Shown here: one piece after another, positions 1 through 5,662 of the stretch
Layout: each line of letters opens with the position of its first letter
Position numbering within the stretch: position 1 is the first letter of the stretch
Source: JBBQSN01 sp038213835
GTDB lineage: Bacteria; Actinomycetota; Actinomycetes; Actinomycetales; CAWJMD01
Assembly (NCBI GenBank): GCA_038213835.1
Contig: JBBQSN010000105.1
Location: forward strand, 1 to 12,408
Length of the DNA stretch: 12,408 bases
Reading direction: 5' to 3'
Position numbers and translations under genes: made by a program
The notes under the pieces: model-generated
Database searches by the model: none
What the model was told of the DNA's origin: nothing
Seen by the model: only the letters and a program-made list of their open reading frames with translations

Positions 1-796
1 CCAGCTCGACCCAGGTCTGCACCTCGCTCGCCTGCGGGTCGGCCAGGACCAGGGTCTGCGACCCGGGCTCGCCGACGAGCCAGACCACGCGGTCGCCCAC
101 CCACCCGAGGGAGCGGACCGCTCCTTGCGGCGGTTCCCACCCCACCGGGTCCCCGCCACCGACCGGTCGCGCGACCGCCTGCTGCAGCTGGTCGTCGTAG
201 CCCAGCAGCGCACGACCGTCCGGCGACCACGACAGACCTCCGTTGGTCATCCGGAGGCCGTCCAGCCACCCGGTCTCGAGGCCGTCGCGGTCGAGCAGCA
301 CCACGGACTGGCCGTGCTGCGCTGCCAGCGTCCGGCTGTCCGGGGACCAGCCGACCGCGGTCGCCGCGTCACCACCGACCAGCCGGTGCAGGGTGTCCGA
401 GCCGGTCACGACGTCCACGATGTGCACGCCGTCGTGACCGGGCCAGGCGAGCAGCCGACCGTCGGGCGAGAGCTCGGCGGCGGAGGTGCTCGCCGCGTCG
501 AACCGCTGGTCCTCGCCGCTGCGCAGGTCCAGGACCTGCACCTGCGCGTCGCAGCCGACGCCGGTGCACAGCCGGACGAGGTGCGTCCCGGAGCGCGAGA
601 GCCGGGCCGAGCCGGCCAGCGCCATGTCCGACGGTGCAGGGACCCGGACCTCGGCGCCACCGGCCGCCAGGGCGACGTGGTCGGTCACCGTGTTGACCAT
701 GAACCCGTCCGGGCTGCGCGCCGACCCGCCCAGCAGGGTCACCGCGAGCACCGCGCGGCGGCCGGCAGGAAGAGGGTGGCGAGGACGAGCACGCAC
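1..796 (-). CDS. membrane-anchored WD40/TolB-like beta-propeller protein (3' end outside window)
   Basis: The minus-strand frame stays open from a GTG at 796 to the window edge, about 265 residues, so the C-terminus is missing. The N-terminus is Arg-rich and followed by a short hydrophobic run (AVLAVTLLGG), which suggests a signal peptide or membrane anchor. The rest carries SPDGR-type blade motifs at about residues 110 (LSPDGRLLAW), 150 (WSPDSRTLAA) and 189 (WSPDGRALLG). Their spacing of about 40 residues is that of WD40 or TolB-like propellers. A Cys pair (LCTGVGC) lies before the first clear blade. No enzyme motif is visible, so the likely role is an extracytoplasmic binding or scaffold protein. 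The start is uncertain: no good ribosome site precedes 796, and an in-frame GTG at 859 would add 21 residues but leave almost no space to the divergent gene at 869. The propeller call is firm; the function is unknown. Confidence 0.7.
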   Translation of the reverse strand, partial: MRARPRHPLPAGRRAVLAVTLLGGSARSPDGFMVNTVTDHVALAAGGAEVRVPAPSDMALAGSARLSRSGTHLVRLCTGVGCDAQVQVLDLRSGEDQRFDAASTSAAELSPDGRLLAWPGHDGVHIVDVVTGSDTLHRLVGGDAATAVGWSPDSRTLAAQHGQSVVLLDRDGLETGWLDGLRMTNGGLSWSPDGRALLGYDDQLQQAVARPVGGGDPVGWEPPQGAVRSLGWVGDRVVWLVGEPGSQTLVLADPQASEVQTWVEL

Positions 797-868
797 TAGA
801 CGCTCGGGGAGCAGGAAAGGGTTGCCCGGCAGGTGGAGTCCTGCGCGGCGAGGTGGCACAGTCAGGCC

Positions 869-991
869 ATGAGCACAGCACCGACGTGTCCACAGTGCGG
901 GCGTCCCGGCGTGCGCATCGAGCACGTCAGCGGCAGCGAGAAGTCGGCCAGGACGATCTGGCTCTGCGAGCTCGACCACAAGTTCGGCTGA
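869..991 (+). CDS. 40-residue zinc-ribbon-like small protein
   Basis: An ATG at 869 opens a 40-residue frame ending at TGA 989-991. The product starts MSTAPTCPQCG and ends WLCELDHKFG. A CxxC knuckle (C7, C10) and a C-x3-H pair (C33, H37) give four plausible zinc ligands, with a Trp directly before the second pair as in many zinc ribbons. The spacing between pairs (22 residues) fits a compact zinc-ribbon fold. An AGGTGG at 851-856 could serve as ribosome site, although its 12-base spacer is long. The gene is divergent from the propeller gene and convergent with the osmoprotectant ATPase. Its function is unknown; such mini-ribbons may bind nucleic acid or protein. It could be missed by standard gene callers because of its length. 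The ligand pattern is seen directly; that the frame is a real gene is an inference. Confidence 0.6.
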   Translation: MSTAPTCPQCGRPGVRIEHVSGSEKSARTIWLCELDHKFG

Positions 992-1005
992 GCCTTCTCG
1001 GCCGG

Positions 1006-1058
1006 TCAGGCCGGGGGTCGGGCCGGGGGTCAGGCCGGGGTCAGGCCGGGGTCAGGCC
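1006..1058. repeat. 11-12-bp GC-rich tandem repeat containing stop codons
   Basis: About 4.6 units of TCAGGCCGGGG(G) run head to tail: 1006-1017, 1018-1029 (with A changed to G), 1030-1040, 1041-1051 and a partial unit at 1052-1058. On the minus strand every unit except the mutated one presents TGA, and the last partial unit supplies the stop codon of the osmoprotectant ATPase (1052-1054). The 11-base period moves successive TGAs into different frames. The repeat fills the space between two convergent genes. Confidence 0.85.
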
Positions 1059-2194
1059 TCGGTCGGCACCGTGCGGCGCAGCGCGGCATGCACAGCCACG
1101 GCCGTCAGCACGCCCACGTAGCGGTCGCCGTCCAGCACCGGCAGCCAGCCGGCATCGTGCTGGACGATCTCCGACAGGCCGCGGCGCAGGGTCTCGCCGA
1201 CCGAGACGGTGTCGTCGAACCGGCGCACGACGTCCGCGACGGTCGAGCCGGGCGAGCGCCCGGTCAGGTGCCGTGCGGCCACCCACCCGTGCAGGTCGCC
1301 GGCACTGTCCAGGACCACGGCGTAGGGCGGGCTGTTGGTGCCGGACGCGCGGTTGCCCTGCGCGGACAGCAGCGTCCAGGCCTCCTCCACGCCGTCCGAC
1401 AGCAGCACGGTCGGGGGGTGCTCGAGGTCCTGCGGCTCGATCAGGGTGACGGCCAGACGCCGCAGCCCGCGGTCGGCCCCCACGAAGTCGGCGACGAAGT
1501 CGTTGGCAGGCGTGCCGAGCACCGTCGCGGGGGCGGCGTACTGCTCGAGCCGGCCGCCCTGCGAGAGCACGGCCACCTTGTCGGCCATCCGCACCGCCTC
1601 GTCGATGTCGTGCGTGACGAGCAGCACCGTCTTGTCGAGGTCGGACTGGATCTGCCGGAACTGCACCTGGAGCCGGTCGCGCGCGATCGGGTCGACGGCA
1701 CCGAACGGCTCGTCCATCAGCAGCACGGGCGGGTCGGCGGCGAGCGCGCGGGCCACGCCGACGCGCTGGCGCTGCCCGCCGGAGAGCTCGTGCGGGTAGC
1801 GGCTCGCGTACTGGGCAGGGGCCAGCCCGACGAGCTCGAGCAGCTCGTTCACCCGGGCCTTCTTGCGCGAGGAGTCCCACCCCACGAGGTCGGGGACGGT
1901 GCCCACGTTGGTGGCGATCGTCTGGTGCGGGAACAGGCCGATCTGCTGGATGACGTACCCCATCCGCCGCCGCAGCCTCACCGGGTCGACCGTGGTGACG
2001 TCCTCGCCCTCGAGCACGATCCGGCCCGACGTCGGCTCGATCAGCCGGTTCACCATCCGCAGCGTCGTGGACTTGCCGCAGCCCGAGGGCCCGACGAGGG
2101 CGACGAGGTCGCCGCGGGCGACGTCGAGGTCGAGCGCGTCGACCGCGACGGTCCCGTCCGGATACCTCTTGCCCACGCCGTCGAGACGGATCAT
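1052..2194 (-). CDS. opuCA: osmoprotectant (glycine betaine/choline/carnitine) ABC transporter ATP-binding protein with CBS domains
   Basis: This 380-residue protein is the cytoplasmic ATPase of an OpuC/ProU-type importer. All ABC motifs are present: Walker A GPSGCGKST (35-43), the Q-loop in VIQQIG (81-86), signature LSGGQ (137-141), Walker B VLLMDEP (157-163) and the switch His in VTHD (H195). The C-terminal part, about 255-370, resembles a CBS pair (YAVVLDSAGDLHGWV and WLPVLDGDRYVGVLT), which in OpuA-type ATPases senses ionic strength or nucleotides. The start is ATG 2192-2194 (MIRLDGVGKRYPDGT), which fits the family N-terminus; longer in-frame extensions run antisense through the permease gene. 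No clear ribosome site precedes it. It is transcribed away from its permease and binding-protein genes, whereas they usually share one operon. Family and role are clear; the exact substrate is not visible. Confidence 0.93.
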   Translation of the reverse strand: MIRLDGVGKRYPDGTVAVDALDLDVARGDLVALVGPSGCGKSTTLRMVNRLIEPTSGRIVLEGEDVTTVDPVRLRRRMGYVIQQIGLFPHQTIATNVGTVPDLVGWDSSRKKARVNELLELVGLAPAQYASRYPHELSGGQRQRVGVARALAADPPVLLMDEPFGAVDPIARDRLQVQFRQIQSDLDKTVLLVTHDIDEAVRMADKVAVLSQGGRLEQYAAPATVLGTPANDFVADFVGADRGLRRLAVTLIEPQDLEHPPTVLLSDGVEEAWTLLSAQGNRASGTNSPPYAVVLDSAGDLHGWVAARHLTGRSPGSTVADVVRRFDDTVSVGETLRRGLSEIVQHDAGWLPVLDGDRYVGVLTAVAVHAALRRTVPTEA

Positions 2195-2248
2195 GGGTTC
2201 GCCGCTACGGTCGTGGGCGTGAGCCTCGTCGCCGTCCACGACGTCCTG

Positions 2249-2284
2249 CTGGGTCCTCCCCAGGCCGGCTTCCATACTGCCAGC
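2249..2284 (+). promoter_or_regulatory. putative divergent control region: inverted repeat and -10 element of the permease genes
   Basis: The spacer between the divergent ATPase and permease genes (2195-2284) contains an inverted repeat CTGGG-TCCTC-CCCAG at 2249-2263 and a -10-like CATACT at 2273-2278. A start about 7 bases after the latter would fall on the GTG at 2285, so the permease mRNA may be leaderless, in line with the lack of a ribosome site. The -35 region is poor. This is an inference from motif spacing only. Confidence 0.3.
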
Positions 2285-2956
2285 GTGGGGGACAACTGCC
2301 TGCTCCGCAACGAATGGGTGTGCGGCGAGTACGTCACCACCCGCCAGGAGCAGATCGTGTCGGCGGTCGGGGAACACCTCAGCATCACCCTGCTGAGCGT
2401 GGGCCTCGGCCTGCTCTTCGCGTTCCCGCTCGCGCTCCTCGCGCGTCGCTCCCGCCTGCTGCGCTCGGTCGTGATGGGCGCCAGCACGGTGATCTACACG
2501 ATCCCGTCGCTGGCCCTGATCTCGGTGCTGCTGCCGGTCACGGGCCTGAGCCGGACGACGGTGGTGGTCGCTCTCGGCCTGTACTCGATCACCATCCTGG
2601 TGCGGAACGTCGTCGCCGGGCTGGACGCCGTCCCGGAGGACGTCGTCGACGCCGCCCACGGGATGGGCTTCGCCCGCTCCCGGATGCTCTGGCGGGTACA
2701 GGTGCCGCTCGCGCTGCCGTCGGTGTTCGCCGGCCTGCGGGTGGCCACCGTGTCGACCATCGCGCTGGCGACGATCGGCTTCCTGGTCGGCTTCGGCGGG
2801 CTCGGCGGCCTGATCAACGAGGGCCTGGGGAGCAACTTCCGCGCGCAGGTGCTCACCGCCGTGGTGCTGTGCGTCGTGCTGGCCGTGCTGGCCGACCTGC
2901 TGCTGCTGGCGCTGCAGAAGCTGATGACGCCGTGGACGAGGGGGGGAGCAGCGTGA
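2285..2956 (+). CDS. opuCB: osmoprotectant ABC transporter permease, first subunit
   Basis: This 223-residue integral membrane protein has the BPD_transp_1 fold of OpuC/ProW permeases. Hydrophobic segments lie at about 33-53, 65-85, 91-111, 146-170 and 188-212. The cytoplasmic EAA loop that docks on the ATPase is intact: DAAHGMGFARSRMLWRVQVP followed by LALP (122-145). I chose GTG 2285 (MGDNCLLRNEWVCGEYV) because the residues before the first membrane segment resemble actinobacterial homologues, and because an earlier GTG at 2219 would leave only 24 bp to the divergent ATPase gene. The N-terminus has two Cys (C5, C13), possibly outside the membrane. Its stop overlaps the start of the second permease (GTGA), indicating translational coupling. 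Together with the next two genes it forms the membrane and capture part of the importer. Confidence 0.9.
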   Translation: MGDNCLLRNEWVCGEYVTTRQEQIVSAVGEHLSITLLSVGLGLLFAFPLALLARRSRLLRSVVMGASTVIYTIPSLALISVLLPVTGLSRTTVVVALGLYSITILVRNVVAGLDAVPEDVVDAAHGMGFARSRMLWRVQVPLALPSVFAGLRVATVSTIALATIGFLVGFGGLGGLINEGLGSNFRAQVLTAVVLCVVLAVLADLLLLALQKLMTPWTRGGAA

Positions 2957-3690
2957 CCGGGCCGCTGGGGGACCTGGTCGGGTACCTGGGCGAGCCGCAG
3001 AGCTGGCAGGGCACGCCGGGGCTGCTCAACCGGCTGATCGAGCACATCGGCATCTCGGCGCTGGCGCTGCTCGCCGCGACCCTGGTGGCTGTCCCGCTCG
3101 CGGTCTGGCTCGGGCACGTGGGCCGGGGCGGGGTGCTGGCCGTCAACATCGGCAACGCCGCCCGCGCGGTGCCCACCTTCGCGTTGCTGGTGCTGTTCGT
3201 GATGCTGCCGGACCCGTTGGGCGTCAACACCTTCTCGTTCGTGCTCGCGCTGGCGTTGTTCGCGCTGCCGCCGTTGCTGACCAACACCTACGTCGGGATG
3301 CGCGAGGTCGACCGCGGGGTCGTCGACGCCGCCCGTGGCGTCGGCATGTCCGGCTGGCAGGTCGTGATGCGGGTCGAGCTGCCGCTGGCCACCCCGCTGC
3401 TGATGACCGGGGTGCGGCTGGCTGCGGTGCAGGTGGTGGCGACCGCGACCGTGCTCGGCCTGGTCGGCGGCGGTGCGCTCGGACGGATCATCGCCAGCGG
3501 GTTCTCGAACCAGGACCAGGGCAAGATCCTCGGCTCGGCGATCATCGTGACGCTGCTGGCGCTGGCCACCGAGGGGCTGCTCGCCGCCCTGGAGCACCGG
3601 GTCCGTCGTCGTCCCGGTCGCCCGACCGCCGACGAGGGCGAGAACCCCGTCCCGGCGACCACGGGACGAACGGTCCCCACGGGCGTCTGA
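2953..3690 (+). CDS. opuCD: osmoprotectant ABC transporter permease, second subunit
   Basis: This 245-residue membrane protein is the paralogous partner of the preceding permease. It begins at a GTG that overlaps the upstream stop by four bases and follows a strong GAGGGGGGAG ribosome site. Hydrophobic segments lie at about 33-53, 61-85, 94-111, 145-172 and 190-214. The EAA loop reads DAARGVGMSGWQVVMRVELP at 125-144, then LATP, matching the binding-protein-dependent permease consensus. The last 30 residues are a polar Arg/Pro-rich tail with no visible domain. The two permeases presumably form a heterodimer that pairs with the CBS-containing ATPase encoded on the other strand. The family is clear from the EAA loop, the neighbouring SBP and the synteny. 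Confidence 0.92.
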   Translation: MTGPLGDLVGYLGEPQSWQGTPGLLNRLIEHIGISALALLAATLVAVPLAVWLGHVGRGGVLAVNIGNAARAVPTFALLVLFVMLPDPLGVNTFSFVLALALFALPPLLTNTYVGMREVDRGVVDAARGVGMSGWQVVMRVELPLATPLLMTGVRLAAVQVVATATVLGLVGGGALGRIIASGFSNQDQGKILGSAIIVTLLALATEGLLAALEHRVRRRPGRPTADEGENPVPATTGRTVPTGV

Positions 3691-3718
3691 CCGGTCCCTG
3701 CCCGTGGCCGCGCAGCGG

Positions 3719-3737
3719 TCGTGACGCGATCGTGACG
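3719..3737. repeat. short direct repeat in the permease/binding-protein spacer
   Basis: TCGTGACG occurs at 3719-3726 and again at 3730-3737, with starts 11 bases apart, close to one helical turn. It lies in the 172-bp gap before the binding-protein gene and could be a pair of regulator half-sites. It is equally likely to be chance in GC-rich DNA. Confidence 0.25.
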
Positions 3738-3820
3738 TCCGCACCCCCGATCTCGGGATGAGAACGTCGGACCCGCGGGGTTGCATGGATCCGTACGGGC
3801 GATCACGTCCGTCGGACACG

Positions 3821-3839
3821 CGCGGCCCCTCCGGCCGCG
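3821..3839 (+). promoter_or_regulatory. intercistronic hairpin just upstream of the binding-protein gene
   Basis: CGCGGCC (3821-3827), a CCTCC loop and GGCCGCG (3833-3839) form a perfect 7-bp GC-only stem. It ends 23 bases before the ATG at 3863, immediately ahead of the purine-rich AGAAGGCGG ribosome site. There is no T-tract. It could stabilise the downstream mRNA, attenuate read-through from the permease genes, or affect initiation. Confidence 0.45.
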
Positions 3840-3862
3840 GGACACAGAAGGCGGTAGCCCCC

Positions 3863-4843
3863 ATGCGCTCCCTCACCACCATCGGCCTGCGCCGATCCCT
3901 CGTGGCCCTGGTCGCCGTCCCGGTGCTGGCCCTGTCCGCCTGCGGCGGGGGCGACGCCTTCGAGGAGGAGGAGACCTCCGGCTCCGCCGGCAACGGTGAC
4001 CTGGGCACGATCGTCGTGGGCGGTGCCCAGTTCACCGAGATGGCGATCATGGAGGAGATGTACAAGCTCCTGCTCGAGGACGCGGGCTACACCGTCGTGG
4101 TGAAGACCGCGGGACAGCGGGAGATCTACATGAAGTCCCTGGCGGACGGCGAGATCGACGTCGTCCCTGAGTACGCGGCGACGCTGGCGGAGTACTTCAA
4201 CCGCGAGGCGAACGGTCCCGAGGTCGCGGCGATCGCCACCTCCGACGCCGACGAGACCGTCGCGGCCATGCAGCCGCTGGCCGAGGAGCAAGGCCTGATG
4301 GTGCTCGACCCGGCCGAGGCGATCGACGCCAACGGCTTCTACGTCACCCAGGACTTCGCCGACCAGAACTCTCTCACCACGCTGTCCGACCTCGGCGCCC
4401 TGGGTGAGCCGATCGTGCTGGCCGCAGACGACGAGTGCCTGTCCGAGGTGCGCATCTACTGCGCCCCGGGCCTGGAGGGCACCTACGGCATCACCGTCGC
4501 CAGCGTCACCGGCGACGAGTTCGGCAGCGCCACCGGCAAGCAGAAGGTCGTCGACGGCGACGCGCAGGTCGGCCTGGCCGGTACCACCGACGGCACGCTC
4601 GAGGGCCTGGGCCTGGTCATCCTCGAGGACGACAAGATGCTGCAGGCGGCCGACAACCTGGTGCCCGTCGTCAACTCCGAGGGTGCGGGCGGCGACGCCG
4701 AGGTGGCCGAGGCGCTGAACAGGATCGCCGGCGTGCTCACCACCGAGGACCTCACCGAGCTCAACGCCCGGGTCGACGGCCAGCGCGAGCAGGCGGCCGA
4801 CGTCGCCCGCGACTACCTGGAGTCCAAGGACCTGATCGGCTGA
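3863..4843 (+). CDS. opuCC: osmoprotectant ABC transporter substrate-binding lipoprotein
   Basis: This 326-residue lipoprotein captures the solute outside the membrane and delivers it to the permease pair. The N-terminus MRSLTTIGLRRS is followed by a hydrophobic core and the lipobox LSAC, with the lipidated Cys at 27 and an acidic linker after it. The mature part has OpuAC/QAT-type binding-protein features: GGAQFTEMAIMEEMY (53-67), AGQREIYMKSLADGEIDVVP (83-102), then EYAATLAEYF, and the hinge region AGTTDGTLEGLGLVIL. C192 and C200 (ECLSEVRIYC) could form a disulfide in the exported protein. ATG 3863 is chosen because it gives a complete signal peptide and follows a purine-rich site; upstream in-frame starts add unrelated residues. 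It is third in the plus-strand run, 172 bp after the second permease, so it may be expressed separately or at a higher level. Betaine, choline or carnitine cannot be told apart here. Confidence 0.92.
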   Translation: MRSLTTIGLRRSLVALVAVPVLALSACGGGDAFEEEETSGSAGNGDLGTIVVGGAQFTEMAIMEEMYKLLLEDAGYTVVVKTAGQREIYMKSLADGEIDVVPEYAATLAEYFNREANGPEVAAIATSDADETVAAMQPLAEEQGLMVLDPAEAIDANGFYVTQDFADQNSLTTLSDLGALGEPIVLAADDECLSEVRIYCAPGLEGTYGITVASVTGDEFGSATGKQKVVDGDAQVGLAGTTDGTLEGLGLVILEDDKMLQAADNLVPVVNSEGAGGDAEVAEALNRIAGVLTTEDLTELNARVDGQREQAADVARDYLESKDLIG

Positions 4844-4857
4844 TCGACCGGCTGACG

Positions 4858-4878
4858 CGTCCGGGCCTCCCCGGGACG
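4858..4878. terminator. hairpin between convergent binding-protein and DUF1684 genes
   Basis: CGTCCGGG, a CCTC loop and CCCGGGACG can pair over eight base pairs with one bulged G. It lies 15 bases after the binding-protein stop and 11 bases from the convergent gene's stop, so it could serve both strands. No T-tract follows, as is common in high-GC actinobacteria. Confidence 0.4.
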
Positions 4879-4888
4879 CTCGCCCGGA

Positions 4889-5533
4889 TCAGTGCGTCCA
4901 GGGACCCGCGTAGACCTCGCCGACCGGGACATCGACCTCGAGCACGTTGCCGGGGGGCGCCAGCGGGCAGGCCCAGGCCGGGTCGTAGGCGCAGGACGGG
5001 TGGTAGGCGAAATTGAGGTCGACGATCAGCTCCCCGCCCGGCCCGGTGCCGAGGTCGGCGCCCTTGGTCGTGTCGAGCAGGTACCGCCCGCCGCCGTAGC
5101 CGCCCGTACGCGACCCCACGTCCCGGAACGGGACGAAGATGCCCCCGCCGTAGCCCGCGTGCCACCAGATGTCCAGGGAGCCGGCCCCGGGGAGCTCGAC
5201 CCGGCCGACCCGTTCGTAGGTCACCACGCCGTCGGTGCCGGTGCGGACCTGGATCCGGTGGTGCTCGGCCTCGGACACCGGCACCTCGAACCGCCAGGCC
5301 GGGTCGTACGCCGCCACCTGCACCCTGGTGCCGCGGTGCTCGGGCAGGACCGCCGAGGCGGGGTGGTCGGCGAGCAGGCCGGCGTGGCCCGCCGCCCAGA
5401 GCGCGTGCGCCGCGACCGGCTCCACGGCGGCCCGGACGGCGGCGTAGCGGGCGTGCACGTGCCGGCGCAGGTCCGCGACGTCCAGGGCCGTGCTGGCGTC
5501 GGTCGGGTGGTCGGTGAGGGGGAGGTCGTCCAC
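4889..5533 (-). CDS. DUF1684 family protein
   Basis: This 214-residue soluble protein matches the DUF1684 pattern. The conserved C-terminal core is visible: a Gly/Tyr-rich GGYGGGRYLLDTTKG (144-158), then the hallmark VDLNFAYHPSCAYDPAWACP (171-190) and LAPPGNVLEVDVPVGE. Cys181 and Cys189 and the neighbouring aromatic residues are typical of the family. No signal peptide or membrane segment is visible. The family is widespread in actinobacteria and has no established biochemical role that I know of. The start is a GTG at 5531-5533 without a convincing ribosome site. It follows the NuoD-like gene on the same strand, 129 bp away, but a strong hairpin separates them, so it is probably its own unit. 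The family assignment is good; the function is unknown. Confidence 0.85.
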   Translation of the reverse strand: MDDLPLTDHPTDASTALDVADLRRHVHARYAAVRAAVEPVAAHALWAAGHAGLLADHPASAVLPEHRGTRVQVAAYDPAWRFEVPVSEAEHHRIQVRTGTDGVVTYERVGRVELPGAGSLDIWWHAGYGGGIFVPFRDVGSRTGGYGGGRYLLDTTKGADLGTGPGGELIVDLNFAYHPSCAYDPAWACPLAPPGNVLEVDVPVGEVYAGPWTH

Positions 5534-5546
5534 CCGGCGAGCGTCC

Positions 5547-5581
5547 CACGGGTGCGCCGCAGTGGTCGCGGCGCACCCGTG
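5547..5581 (-). terminator. 14-bp perfect hairpin downstream of the NuoD-like gene
   Basis: CACGGGTGCGCCGC (5547-5560) and GCGGCGCACCCGTG (5568-5581) pair perfectly around a 7-base loop. It lies between the stop of the NuoD-like gene (5663) and the start of the DUF1684 gene (5533). A second, weaker inverted repeat CCGCTGC/GCAGCGG at 5637-5661 sits directly after the NuoD-like stop. There is no T-tract. The most likely role is termination or 3'-end stabilisation of the NuoD-like transcript. Confidence 0.6.
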
Positions 5582-5662
5582 CGCCTCCCACCATCGGTCT
5601 GGCCGGCCTGGCCTTCGACGGTGACTTTCCCCATGTCCGCTGCTTCGGCGACCAGCAGCGGG

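Noticed and set aside
125..799. Long plus-strand open frame over the propeller gene
   Set aside because: Its product is Arg/Gln/Pro-rich low complexity with no motif, typical of the antisense of a GC-rich gene, while the minus strand encodes recurring SPDGR propeller motifs.
1088..2284. N-terminal extension of the first permease through the ATPase region
   Set aside because: The extension is purely antisense to the ABC ATPase with its full set of Walker motifs; membrane-protein sequence begins only after 2285.
2195..2659. N-terminal extension of the ABC ATPase
   Set aside because: The extra residues are His/Arg/Asp-rich antisense of the permease; the ATPase family begins at MIRLDGVGKRYPDG.
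2494..4065. Long minus-strand frame across the permease and binding-protein genes
   Set aside because: The translation is low-complexity Gln/Arg/His-rich sequence without domains, opposite two well-supported genes and their spacer.
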